A stretch of 37,145 nt of DNA from Planctomycetota bacterium. GTDB lineage: Bacteria > Planctomycetota > UBA8108 > JACQVS01. This document shows, in pieces, positions 14,701 to 22,222 of this stretch. The notes below the pieces were generated by a model that was not told the DNA's origin, did no database searches, and saw only the letters and a program-made list of their open reading frames with translations. Position 1 is the stretch's first letter, and the number at the start of each line of letters is the position of its first letter. Made by a program: the position numbers and the translations under genes. The stretch covers positions 1-37,145 of the forward strand of contig JANQLS010000044.1 in NCBI GenBank assembly GCA_028280485.1, read 5' to 3'.

Positions 14701-16477
14701 GGCTTTGAGGTAAAACCAGTTGAACTAGTTCTGATTTATTCTCATCACCTGAGGTCATCGTAACTGACTGATCGGCATTCATTTGAATGGGAGTAGAAAC
14801 CTCATCTGAGGAGGATTGCCATTCATTAGCCTTTAAATCTAGTTCCTTAAACTCAGAGGTGAGGATTTTTTTGTTCGCCCCTTTCGAAGGGATTGGAATA
14901 GGTTCACTCAGAAAATGGCGAATGCTTTTAATTCGAAATCTACCATCCAGGCATACTTCTTGAGGTAATCCAAGGAAGGGTGCTCGCAGAAGGGGGATTT
15001 CACTTCGACTCATCACGAGTTCTCCATTTTGAACTCGTATTTCAAATGCGCCCTGGGCCAATTGATAATGTCGCTTATTATCCGTCGAGACAAGAGCAAA
15101 GCGCTGAGGCCTTGGAGCCCGCGTACTTCGACTCACCTTATAAGCAGCCCAAGTCTTATTTGTTGGCGTGTAGTTGAGTGAAACCCCACGATCACCATTC
15201 CAAAAGAGAAGCTGAAGCCTCGTCCTAATTTCAAAAAGTGATAATTGGAGAACTGAATTTTCTAACCAAGGAGAGCGCAATCGGGCTAAGCCAGAATAAT
15301 TGACCAACAGTTGAGAACCGCTGCGTTGATCATGAAGCTTAAAGGACTGCCCCGGAACTGACTTAAACCATTTAATTACTTTTTTAGAATCAAGGAACAA
15401 TTGCTCGGGTGACGGGCGCATGAAAGCCGCTTCCGAAAATGGAACAATGCGTCCGGCCTCAACTAAAGTAGGATCAAATTCAAAAGAAGACTCGGCGTTG
15501 GATTCAAAATGTGGCTCAAAGGCAATCTTATCGATGTGAGGAAACATGCCATGAGCTTCTAACCTAAAGGTATTTGTTCCTTTATTGAGGTGACAAATAG
15601 CTTCGTCAAACCAACGTTGACCATCGGGTCCCCAAGAATCGGTGATCTCTTTACCGGCATCATCAGAAACCAACTTACCGTTGACGGAAATTTTAATTGG
15701 GCGGGAGAGCTTTGAGGTATAGCGAAGTTTTATTAGGTAGTTCCCCGAGTTGGGCGAAACAAAATTATAATTCGACCAATTGGGTTGTTTTCCTGAATTA
15801 TGGATAACCCCAACCTTACCCCCGGACTCATTTCCGTGAGAGACGCTCGCATTCGCCGAGGCAAATTTTTCAGCTTCTAAAATAATTGAAGATTCGAGGG
15901 GAAGCGTTTCTTCAGTTGGCTTTGTAACTTCAACAAGCTCTGGTTCTGTAGTTTGATTTTCATCTTCTGTAGAAACTGTCGAGATTGTTTCATCCGCTTC
16001 CTGCTTCGGCTCTTGAATCGGGTCAGCTACCGATTCCTTTTGATTCGAAGATTCAGAGGTTTTTGAAACTTGAACTGGAAGGGGCTCTCTCTGAGCGATA
16101 TCTTCTTCTGCTTCTTGCTCTTTAGGCTCTTGGTTATTGTCTTGAGTTACAGAAACTTGAGAAAAATGGTGAGTCCAAACATAGTAGAATCCACCCCCAA
16201 CTCCCAACGTGAGCAAGATTAAAAACAACCAAAGAAGTTTACTCGAACCGGAACTCTCATTTTGAATACGGCTTAAGACCGCATCTCCCATAGCTTCATT
16301 TGAAAGAGTGACCGCGGTTAAGACTTGCTCGAAACGAATTTCATCCGCTAAAGCTTTTTGCAGTGCTTCCGATTGCTTTAGAGCCTGAAGGAGATCTTGA
16401 ATCTCTTCGAAGCTTAATTCATCAGGGCTCTTTTCGTCGAGTAGTTTGAGGAGACGAGCTTCGAGTTCAGGATTCAT
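11711..16477 (-). CDS. One-pass membrane protein with anti-sigma-like N-terminus, CBM-like module and PQQ-type propeller
   Basis: 1588 residues from the ATG at 16477 (a GTG at 16480 is an alternative). Residues 1-75 are a short acidic helical cytoplasmic domain, like the N-terminal part of planctomycete anti-sigma proteins but without a visible zinc motif. One helix follows at 82-102. An acidic Gln/Glu/Thr linker runs 112-195. A jelly-roll like CBM6/CBM35 lies at about 198-323 (EAEKFASANASVSHGNESGG; YNFVSPNSGNYLIKLRY; GTNTFRLEAHG). Beta-rich segments and a helical stretch with a TPR-like piece (about 1040-1140) follow. The C-terminal 400 residues form a PQQ-type propeller (VVAYNLKAKKNDWSFKYG; DVKNGTRSWAADL; FDRKTGQRNWVKSFF). 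It overlaps the sigma gene by about 11 bases, so it is likely that sigma factor's partner. Ligand unknown. Confidence 0.85.
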   Translation of the reverse strand: MNPELEARLLKLLDEKSPDELSFEEIQDLLQALKQSEALQKALADEIRFEQVLTAVTLSNEAMGDAVLSRIQNESSGSSKLLWLFLILLTLGVGGGFYYVWTHHFSQVSVTQDNNQEPKEQEAEEDIAQREPLPVQVSKTSESSNQKESVADPIQEPKQEADETISTVSTEDENQTTEPELVEVTKPTEETLPLESSIILEAEKFASANASVSHGNESGGKVGVIHNSGKQPNWSNYNFVSPNSGNYLIKLRYTSKLSRPIKISVNGKLVSDDAGKEITDSWGPDGQRWFDEAICHLNKGTNTFRLEAHGMFPHIDKIAFEPHFESNAESSFEFDPTLVEAGRIVPFSEAAFMRPSPEQLFLDSKKVIKWFKSVPGQSFKLHDQRSGSQLLVNYSGLARLRSPWLENSVLQLSLFEIRTRLQLLFWNGDRGVSLNYTPTNKTWAAYKVSRSTRAPRPQRFALVSTDNKRHYQLAQGAFEIRVQNGELVMSRSEIPLLRAPFLGLPQEVCLDGRFRIKSIRHFLSEPIPIPSKGANKKILTSEFKELDLKANEWQSSSDEVSTPIQMNADQSVTMTSGDENKSELVQLVLPQSQLQEGILELDSFPVGSGIFFTDLLGNRFCLVAAQADRTQHADSILHVTRGTRQARQESSSLANAVVPWAEEKVFLRWILGPNILKLYLGVDGKNWAPLSKGIRNVHGLIPIKSLGFEVPPKKQIKVQSIKIRKIDFLDKLLDPQSRQLSTAFKLDEDFSTKEWQNRVNSTKPEGLSFDRWKLACTVRTIQEGGPINLVNSLLVEVLKRAEKLELAKDSYPEFLAELALISDVSSASYAHKYLLALVDSIEQRLLYEALIHDRYIFDELADSLLLAPLESDKSIRYFFNSWMTHDLLKGIYSGDLDSLHRITKKLNYYISPSSSRSHETHRGLNRSLALLFWSSMICEIPSPAGILDLDEFPDLLWHHPFSHDFNKSAYNTYVELVEALKGEAWADAARILTEPRTEQLSGLLPSVNDPNLLLSFESTVQVLLNAYPEFLNTIQTEFNPIGELRLNRAIRMGQAGTVKQIISQFPYTKTQLQGLEWLGNRALASGDFADAKEYFSKLQQQSSSHQRAAASYKVCLVHALLGEDLKYEDSGSVQLGGEDYSPEKFNDLLDELRLKAKEASTIVQVDEVEAETGSPNLSKKELPSEFLYKGLFEYERITQRKLSQLGRDLKDWERSLYSLNAHGDHLYIRDRTSVVAYNLKAKKNDWSFKYGRESGEWPLEPMGALVLTNGTLICRFPLEGDVRIFAIDVKNGTRSWAADLRGKAVSDAFVLGGKLSVLELEDGDALFRSLYLTQLGSKGEIIKRNFLFNLNLNEEQIARFQVASDADGAVASGSYSSFSLNHSGQLSWLYRHQGVPSGIHSGFQSQLWEPPVLTKDTAFVCQPHVCSVSSFDRKTGQRNWVKSFFNLRRIVGVEQDQLVIELYDAIVNLDRRDGKMNWRMASGAEGFMGAAIVPNPSRVIAWYVQPQPEKRNARAFEISWMDLKTGRELDSRLVDVGDRNKRRKVEFAEDVSMGPWIFHRGEFYAVHAIFERLQNGKKRGVLTLDPQN

Positions 16478-17018
16478 CACTAATCTTTCCCTCTAAGCAG
16501 CTCTTAAGTGCTCTCCGAGCTCGAAAGATCAATAACTTGATGGCTCCTTCACTTCGTTTCAATCGATCCCCAATTTCACTCAATGCCATCGAGCCGGTGT
16601 ATTTAAGGTCGATCGCCTTCTTTGCACTCTGCCCCAATGAAGACATACACTCGGGCAAGTGAGTCATCGCTTCGTCGAGAGGGCCCTCAGCTTGAGGATA
16701 ACAAGCATCGAGTTCTAAACAGAGTTGGGTCCAAGCCACTTCTCGATCTTTCGTGCGTTTTGCTTTTCGCACATGCTCACGGAGCAAATTACGAGCGATG
16801 CCGATCAACCACGGCAAGACATCGTTATCTGAATCAAACTTACTACTTTGAGTATAAAATCTTAGAAACACTTCCTGGGTGAGATCATCCGCATCGGTTG
16901 CTTGAAACAACCTTGCTCGCAAGTAGCCATAGACTGCTTTTTGGTGATTCTTCACCAAAAGCGAAAAGGCTTCTCGATCTCCTTTTTTGATTTTTAAGAT
17001 TAACTCTTTTTCGTTCAT
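16467..17018 (-). CDS. ECF-type RNA polymerase sigma factor
   Basis: 183 residues, the usual ECF size. Region 2 is clear, with DADDLTQEVFLRFY (42-55, binds core and -10) and PWLIGIARNLLREHVRK (69-85). Region 4 is a helix-turn-helix, ALSEIGDRLKRSEGAIKLLIFRARRALK (145-172). No Shine-Dalgarno is obvious before the ATG. The stop overlaps the start of the large membrane protein, which begins with an anti-sigma-like cytoplasmic domain. The sigma/anti-sigma pairing is inferred from this arrangement. Confidence 0.95.
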   Translation of the reverse strand: MNEKELILKIKKGDREAFSLLVKNHQKAVYGYLRARLFQATDADDLTQEVFLRFYTQSSKFDSDNDVLPWLIGIARNLLREHVRKAKRTKDREVAWTQLCLELDACYPQAEGPLDEAMTHLPECMSSLGQSAKKAIDLKYTGSMALSEIGDRLKRSEGAIKLLIFRARRALKSCLEGKISDES

Positions 17019-17055
17019 AGTGATTCAGTCAGCTGCTGTCAATCTGTGCAGCAAA

Positions 17056-18921
17056 TCAGTGAATTTGAATGTCATCCCAGTGGACTCTTGCAGTTGGACC
17101 TTTCTCCAATTGAGTGATCTTGACGTTGACCTCTTTACCGGCAAATTGCCCCAGAGGCACGATTAAGGGAGGGTGTCGGTGCTGAGAGTTCCAGTTCGGA
17201 ACCGTATACACCCGAGGTTTTTCGTTCTCAACTTGAACAATAAATTGAACGTTCCAATAGGAATGACTGGGCTTCCCGACAAAGAGTTCGATACGACTCT
17301 TTTCATCTTTAACCTGAATGGGTCGCTCTAACCTCAAAAACGGAGGGCGAGGATGAACAGCTTGTCGAAAGTGGGGAGCTTTATAATTGTGGCGATCTAA
17401 AAAATTATCGCGTTTAAAAGAATAGCCCTTCGAACCCACAACATTCCAACCGACCCAAGCGGGAATAAACTGTTCAACCCGGCTCTGGATTTTTTTGTTG
17501 AGGATAAAAGGATCTAATTTCACTTTGGGTTCGAGCCAATTGAGATGATCGCGAATATCTAGAGGATCCGCCCCTGAAGGTCGACGATCTCCTAAGACGG
17601 CATCACAGACCAAAGTAATCTTTTTGTTTCCGACGGTCTGTCCAAACTGAACCCATTGAGTGTCGTAAGTTTTTTCAGAGCCAACCACGATGGGGCTTTG
17701 ATAGAGCTCTTTTCCCAAACCATCTAAAATGAAAACCTGAACACAGCCTCCTTGACCGACTGAGGGATCGAGAGAAAAACGACTTTGAAGCGCGATGGCT
17801 TCTTCGGGGAATGAGAAAGTCATCGAGGTTTCTGCGTGAACTCCGAATCCCCATCCGAAATCTTGATCCTGAGATTGAAGGATGCCACCTAAGACATTTG
17901 AGTTGATCTTCAATGGGAAGATCACTCCTAGAGGCTGTCGGTAGAGCACATTTTCTACTTCAAAGAATGAAAGAGGGGGTTCTTCAGGCTCAAAGTATTG
18001 GCGTTTATAAATCTCGATATGTTTGACCCAAATCGGATCTAAACTCCAAACCGGCTGCAGGAGATGAAACCAATTGTCTTCTTTATTGGAGTTGCCCCCT
18101 CGAACATCGGGTAGAAAACGATCGGTGGTGCTGGTTAATTTCACTCCACCGGATGTTTCAACTCGAAAGATTCTAGCGTCGGCTGAAGGGGACAATCCGG
18201 CTAAAAGGTCGATATAAACTTCCCAAGGCTTCCTCTGGGAATAGTGAACTTCTTGTAGGTTTGAAAGTTCAAACTTTTCTAAACCAGATTCGGTAAGAGC
18301 TTCGATGCCACCATCACGCCAGCGAAGAGACCGTGCGTTGATATTTTTACCGTCTCGAGTTCGAAGAGTATTTGGCTCCAATCGAGAATATTCTCGATCT
18401 GCTGCTTCGACGATGCGCTGAACCCAACTTTCTTTAACTCGTATGCTCTTTTGTTCTGAATTGGGCAAGCTAAATGAAAAAGCGGGATCGACCACAAGAA
18501 CAGATTCGGCTCTTCCTCCAACTTGCCGTTGCTCGATCACTCGCCCGGGAAGGATGTCCCCGCCATAGAGTTCAATGTAAGAAAGAGGAGTTTGAGGCTC
18601 TTCAATTTGGTTGTTCTTAAACCAAACAATTTGTTTCTTCGTTGAAAAGAGCTTCTTGCCATCCAAGGTGGGTTCGCGGTCGGGCTTATTCCAACTCGAT
18701 AGACGACTACCCGAGTACCAACTTCCATCATCAAAGGCGCAGGTATAAGGAGGGAGTTTCTCATTCGCGTACCCCAGCCGACCCAACTCTGAGTACAGAG
18801 TTAGGCTCAAGAGTATCCCTAGAAGAGAAAGAATAGTTTTTAGATTGAGCCGAGTTGAGAAGCCAATCTTCATTTGCGCGCCATATGCTTGAGGATCGAA
18901 CTCCAAATCGAGTACAGCCAT
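17056..18921 (-). CDS. Exported protein with NPCBM-like domain
   Basis: 621 residues from the first ATG; the Met at residue 17 (18873) starts a better signal peptide (KTILSLLGILLSLTLYSEL) and may be the real start. The N-terminal half has beta repeats of a kind seen in planctomycete secreted proteins (YIELYGGDILPGRVIE; RTRDGKNINARSLRWRDGG). Residues about 345-470 resemble an NPCBM module: FGWGFGVHAETSMTFSF, then GGCVQVFILDGLGKELYQSP, ending DIRDHLNWLEPKV. A further beta domain closes the protein. It precedes the sigma gene by 37 bases on the same strand and is probably the first gene of that operon. Ligand and role are not known; carbohydrate binding is a family-based guess. Confidence 0.8.
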   Translation of the reverse strand: MAVLDLEFDPQAYGAQMKIGFSTRLNLKTILSLLGILLSLTLYSELGRLGYANEKLPPYTCAFDDGSWYSGSRLSSWNKPDREPTLDGKKLFSTKKQIVWFKNNQIEEPQTPLSYIELYGGDILPGRVIEQRQVGGRAESVLVVDPAFSFSLPNSEQKSIRVKESWVQRIVEAADREYSRLEPNTLRTRDGKNINARSLRWRDGGIEALTESGLEKFELSNLQEVHYSQRKPWEVYIDLLAGLSPSADARIFRVETSGGVKLTSTTDRFLPDVRGGNSNKEDNWFHLLQPVWSLDPIWVKHIEIYKRQYFEPEEPPLSFFEVENVLYRQPLGVIFPLKINSNVLGGILQSQDQDFGWGFGVHAETSMTFSFPEEAIALQSRFSLDPSVGQGGCVQVFILDGLGKELYQSPIVVGSEKTYDTQWVQFGQTVGNKKITLVCDAVLGDRRPSGADPLDIRDHLNWLEPKVKLDPFILNKKIQSRVEQFIPAWVGWNVVGSKGYSFKRDNFLDRHNYKAPHFRQAVHPRPPFLRLERPIQVKDEKSRIELFVGKPSHSYWNVQFIVQVENEKPRVYTVPNWNSQHRHPPLIVPLGQFAGKEVNVKITQLEKGPTARVHWDDIQIH

Positions 18922-19013
18922 AGATTGAGTCGAAGGGAGTCTATTATTGAACCCCGCTTCTGAAAGAAATTTGTGAGCTCGGCTTTACCCGGTCTGAATA
19001 GGCTAATTTTAGC

Positions 19014-19056
19014 ACAAAAAAAAGCTACTCTCGTACTTCGAGTACGAGAGTAGCTT
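19014..19056 (-). terminator. Rho-independent terminator of the rpmG-phosphatase-rpmB operon
   Basis: A perfect 16-bp stem (AAGCTACTCTCGTACT and its complement) with a 3-base loop, followed on the minus strand by a run of Ts (A run at 19015-19023 on the plus strand). It lies about 120 bases past the L28 stop. Confidence 0.9.
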
Positions 19057-19178
19057 CAGAAAATCTTCTAGCATCTGCAAACAGCAAGCTGAAAAGCGCC
19101 GAGAAAGAGACGATCCTAGGCTTAATCCTAATGGTTCTCTTTTATCGAATTCGGCAGAATGACTTCAAAAAGGTGAAA

Positions 19179-19475
19179 TCAGTCGGCTTTTTTCTTTTCA
19201 GGTTTTGCAGCAGAAATCAAACCTGCTTCTAACAAAGTGCGGTAAGCGCCTTTTTTCGTGATAGTTCTCAAGGCCTTGGCCGAGATTCTGACACGAACAT
19301 ATTGGTTGAGCTCAGCAACCCAGAGTCGCTTCCAGTGCAAGTTGATTTTAAATTTACGCTTGGTGATACCGGTGGTCTTCTTACCAACTCCACCTTTGGC
19401 CTTGGCGAGACCTCTTCGAGAGACCTTGTGTCCTGAAGCAGTTTTCTTACCGGTTACTTGGCAAACCCTACTCAT
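19179..19475 (-). CDS. rpmB: Ribosomal protein L28
   Basis: 98 residues. The sequence is a full-length bL28: MSRVCQVTGKKTASGHKVSR at the N-terminus, then KRKFKINLHWKRLWV and a basic C-terminus (AGLISAAKPEKKKAD). It is a component of the 50S subunit. AGGA sits 8 bases before the ATG. It starts 10 bases after the phosphatase stop, so the two are almost certainly on one transcript ending at the terminator at 19056. Confidence 0.97.
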   Translation of the reverse strand: MSRVCQVTGKKTASGHKVSRRGLAKAKGGVGKKTTGITKRKFKINLHWKRLWVAELNQYVRVRISAKALRTITKKGAYRTLLEAGLISAAKPEKKKAD

Positions 19476-19485
19476 GATGAACTTC

Positions 19486-20061
19486 CTAGTTCGAGTTCGT
19501 TTTCTCGTGATAGAGAAAGTCTTGCTGATCAGGATCGAATTCTTGGAAAGCCCAAAGGCGACCCTGATATTGTTCTAAAAAATATCGCTGACTGGGTGTA
19601 GCCAGCGCCACGTGTAAAAACCGGAGACTCAACATCTCTTCGGCTTCATCCTTGGTCCAATTGAGGTATTCTAGGCCGTAAATCGCCGAGGCTAAGCCCG
19701 AGCGGTCAGCACCACCCTGACAGTGAACCAAGATAGGCCTCTCAGCCCGTTGGTAGATTTTTAAGAGGTCTACTAACTCTTGTTTTCGTGGGATCCGCCG
19801 GGCGCTCAGACCAATATTGAAGTACTGAACTCCTAATCGACTGCAGGTCATGAGTTCAGAGAGAAACCAAGTTTTATGAGAATTGGCACCTCTGAGATTG
19901 ATGACCGTTTTAATCCCGTTTTCTTGAACGTAGCCTTCGAGATCTTCTGAAGAAAGTTGAGCTGAACGATAAAACTTGCCAGGGCTCACCTCGTAGAAGT
20001 TCGTGTAGGAACATCCAGAAGAGATCAAGAGGCAAAAGCTTAATGTCAGCAGTGCTTTCAT
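19486..20061 (-). CDS. Lipoprotein dual-specificity/tyrosine phosphatase
   Basis: 191 residues. The active-site loop is HCQGGADRS (H113, C114, R120, S121), a complete HCx5R(S/T) signature. GIKTVINLRGANS (49-61) is the usual strand before the general-acid loop. The N-terminus is a short signal peptide ending in SSGC (C17), so the protein is probably lipid-anchored outside the cytoplasm; the -3 position is Ser rather than Leu, so the lipobox is imperfect. The nearest known relatives are secreted bacterial DSP/PTP-like phosphatases. It lies between rpmG and rpmB on the same strand, which is unusual. Substrate (phosphotyrosine, inositol phosphate or other) cannot be told from sequence. Confidence 0.88.
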   Translation of the reverse strand: MKALLTLSFCLLISSGCSYTNFYEVSPGKFYRSAQLSSEDLEGYVQENGIKTVINLRGANSHKTWFLSELMTCSRLGVQYFNIGLSARRIPRKQELVDLLKIYQRAERPILVHCQGGADRSGLASAIYGLEYLNWTKDEAEEMLSLRFLHVALATPSQRYFLEQYQGRLWAFQEFDPDQQDFLYHEKTNSN

Positions 20062-20097
20062 TCTTTAGAACTCTATGATTAGTATGCGTTCTAAGAA

Positions 20098-20277
20098 TTA
20101 TTTTCGTTTGATCTTATGAAGCGTATGCTTGCGAAGTCGGGGGCAATATTTTTGCAACCCTTCTTTGAGCTTCGCAGGGATACCACCCTTGACGTTGATT
20201 GAAGTACGGTAGTTGAGATCTTTAGTCTCAGTGCACTGCAACCAAACGTATTCGCGGGCGAGTTTTTTCTTCGCCAT
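20098..20277 (-). CDS. rpmG: Ribosomal protein L33
   Basis: 59 residues from the ATG at 20277, chosen because AAAGGA lies 8 bases upstream and the family begins MAKKK; the open frame extends further upstream to 20346 but that part is not L33. Typical features are YVWLQCTETKDLNYRTSIN and KYCPRLRKHTLHK. Each of the two CxxC knuckles has only its first Cys (CTET, CPRL), so zinc binding is lost, as in C-minus L33 forms. It is the first gene of the L33-phosphatase-L28 operon. Confidence 0.95.
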   Translation of the reverse strand: MAKKKLAREYVWLQCTETKDLNYRTSINVKGGIPAKLKEGLQKYCPRLRKHTLHKIKRK

Positions 20278-20410
20278 GTCACAAATCCTTTCATTGCAAA
20301 CTCGGTGACGGGAGTGATTTATCCGAATAACGAATTCAGAATTCACTCGGTCTCCACTCTGGGATCACGAGCCGGAATTCGCCTTGACAGCTCCCATCGG
20401 GGAACCTCTT

Positions 20411-20438
20411 AGAATAAGCGAATCAGCCTTTCAGTCAA
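20411..20438 (-). promoter_or_regulatory. Candidate sigma-70 promoter for rpmG operon
   Basis: On the minus strand TTGACT (20433-20438), a 16-base spacer and TATTCT (20411-20416). The predicted transcript start is about 125 bases before the L33 ATG. Based on motif match only. Confidence 0.45.
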
Positions 20439-20789
20439 CAGGCTGCTTGGTGGGTTCTTGAAAAAGATCAAAAAACCTGACGATTCTCTCTAAGGCCTTA
20501 TATATTAATAATTTAAGACTCAGCTCCCTAAAACCTGAAAACTAAAGAAACCAACCACCCCTAAGGCATTACATCAAAAAAACTTAAGACATTTCTCGCT
20601 GGCTATTTATAGACGCTTTTTTGAATATCTGTGGAAAGAAGTCAGAATATTATAGAGAACTGAATTGAACCAGAAAGCTGAATCTCTCAGTCTCAGGGGC
20701 TGGATTCGATAAAAAATCGCTGAATTACGTTACTGTCGGGCAAATATCAGGGCGAAATAGAAGTAATCGGGAAGTTCAATTAAGAATTG

Positions 20790-20818
20790 CTGACACAGCC
20801 TCGGCTTCCGAGTATTCT
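20790..20818 (+). promoter_or_regulatory. Candidate promoter with an operator-like palindrome in the spacer
   Basis: CTGACA (20790-20795), a 17-base spacer and TATTCT (20813-20818). The spacer contains the palindrome CTCGGCTTCCGAG (20800-20812). The start would be about 178 bases before the Bax-inhibitor-1 ATG. The same -10 hexamer occurs in the rpmG candidate. Confidence 0.4.
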
Positions 20819-21002
20819 TTATCCCGCTCAGAAAAGGGTGAAATATTTCCTGCTTCGCAGTTCCCCGTTTTTGAGTGAACTGTTAATAATTATATGTCGT
20901 AACTGAATTTCAATTAGAAGTGGGCATCAGTTTTGATCCCCAGTCGAAATTTCAAAGTCTGATTCCAAATCACCAATAAGCATTTCAAGTAAGGAGCTTG
21001 TA

Positions 21003-21719
21003 ATGGAAAACCAAGATTATGGATTCCCCCAAGCAGTATCCCAGTCCACCCAGAGTGTTCGGACTACTTTTATTCAAAAGACTTACCTGAATTTGGCGGG
21101 AGCGATCCTAGCCTTTGTAGGTGTATGTACTATCTTACTTCACCTCCCCTTCACCGATAGTCTCGTTCGAGCAATGATCGGAACCCAGTTTTCATGGATC
21201 ATCGTCATGATTCTATTCATGGTCGTATCCTCGGTTGCTGATCGGTGGGCCCGTAGTTCAACAAGTCGCTCGACTCAATACTTAGGTTTAGGCGTTTTCA
21301 TTATCGCCAAAGCATTCGTTACTATCCCACTTCTCTACATTGCTCTACACCATTATCCTAGTGAAAACCTCATTGGACAAGCCGGGGTGATCACCTTAGC
21401 TTTATTTGGAGCCCTAACGCTGATAGCGTTCACTACGAAGAAAGATTTTTCATTCCTCGGAGGAATCTTAAAGGTCGCAAGTTTCGTCGCACTGGGAACT
21501 ATCATTGCTTCATTTATTTTCCCATTCACTCTCGGAATTTTCTTTTGCTCAGCTATGGTTCTTATTGCTGGTGGATCGATACTTTACAGCACCTCAAATA
21601 TTATCCATCACTACCGCGAAGATCAGTATGTAGCTGCTTCCCTTTCACTCTTTGCTAGCATTGCCTTACTCTTCTGGTACATCTTGCAAATCCTCATGAG
21701 TCTCGCAAGCAGCGACTGA
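21003..21719 (+). CDS. Bax inhibitor-1 family membrane protein
   Basis: 238 residues with seven predicted membrane helices. The family pattern at the N-terminus (FIQKTYLNLAGAILAFVGVC) is characteristic, as are the loop before the third helix and the closing acidic tail (SLASSD). AAGGAG sits 6 bases before the ATG. Bacterial relatives (YbhL, YccA, YetJ) are inner-membrane proteins; YetJ acts as a pH-dependent calcium leak and YccA modulates FtsH. Which applies here cannot be told. It stands alone: a strong terminator follows and the neighbours are not linked. Confidence 0.92.
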   Translation: MENQDYGFPQAVSQSTQSVRTTFIQKTYLNLAGAILAFVGVCTILLHLPFTDSLVRAMIGTQFSWIIVMILFMVVSSVADRWARSSTSRSTQYLGLGVFIIAKAFVTIPLLYIALHHYPSENLIGQAGVITLALFGALTLIAFTTKKDFSFLGGILKVASFVALGTIIASFIFPFTLGIFFCSAMVLIAGGSILYSTSNIIHHYREDQYVAASLSLFASIALLFWYILQILMSLASSD

Positions 21720-21760
21720 TAGGTGAAAACCTCTTACTAAATTCAAACTACCGATTGAAT

Positions 21761-21798
21761 AAAAAAGCCCTGAGAGCATGCTCTCAGGGCTTTTTTTT
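21761..21798. terminator. Bidirectional Rho-independent terminator
   Basis: A perfect GC-rich palindrome, GCCCTGAGAGCA and its complement (21767-21790), flanked by six As on the left and eight Ts on the right. It works as an intrinsic terminator after the Bax-inhibitor-1 gene and could also act on the opposite strand. Confidence 0.95.
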
Positions 21799-21808
21799 GT
21801 GCCCACAA

Positions 21809-21991
21809 AAGTAGTCGATTCAGCCTTCAAGCCCGAAGCGTGAGCGAGGGGACGAAACGCCTAGTTGATTTTAGATAACCTCAATCTACGTAAAGTGGAT
21901 ATGACTCAATTCCACTACTTAAAAACTTTAATGCCAATTTATTCTTTTACCCTCGCTCACGCTTCGGACTTGAAGGCTGAGCGGACTACTT
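21809..21991. repeat. Inverted repeat pair with GCCCGAAGC...AGCGAGGG core
   Basis: Arms 21809-21850 and 21950-21991 are 42 bases each and match at 38 positions in inverted orientation, with a 99-base centre. The left arm includes GCCCGAAGCGTGAGCGAGGG (21831-21850). A second pair with the same core is at 27407-27494. No transposase and no open frame is inside. Confidence 0.85.
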
Positions 21992-22222
21992 CAATCTGCT
22001 ATTTCAAATTCCCACAAAACCACACCCAGGGTTCAGGGTTAGATAAGTCAGAAGGCGCACTTCTGATAGAAAGATCGCTATAAACTTCTAAATAGTTTAT
22101 GACGAGCAGGAAGATCAGAGAATCCTCCTGAATCCCTCAAGGTTTTATTAGAATTCAACCGACAGTTTGCGGCAGAATAAATTTCTGAACTCATTGGCGC
22201 ACACTAGTAAAAAGGAATATTG

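Larger units (their letters stand above)
20278..21002. other. Divergent intergenic region between rpmG and the Bax-inhibitor gene
   Basis: About 725 bases with no supported gene. It holds two promoter candidates, one for each flanking gene, and no tRNA or clear structured RNA. The part between about 20460 and 20780 is AT-rich and I see nothing definite in it. Confidence 0.6.
21720..22222. other. Intergenic region with terminator and an inverted-repeat pair
   Basis: About 500 bases without a gene. It contains the Bax-inhibitor terminator and the large inverted repeat at 21809-21991. The rest, up to the EF-hand gene, shows nothing definite; no clear promoter was identified for that gene. Confidence 0.6.

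Noticed and set aside
20278..20346. N-terminal extension of L33
   Set aside because: The extra 23 residues are not part of the family, and the Shine-Dalgarno is placed for the ATG at 20277.
20384..20415. Plus-strand promoter TTGACA/TAGAAT
   Set aside because: The spacer is 20 bases and the nearest plus-strand gene is about 590 bases away; the same bases fit a better minus-strand promoter for rpmG.
21809..21991. Insertion sequence
   Set aside because: There is an inverted repeat but no transposase, and no target duplication that I can see.
21865..22083. Small plus-strand gene
   Set aside because: It runs through the inverted repeat, has no ribosome binding site and its composition is not protein-like.
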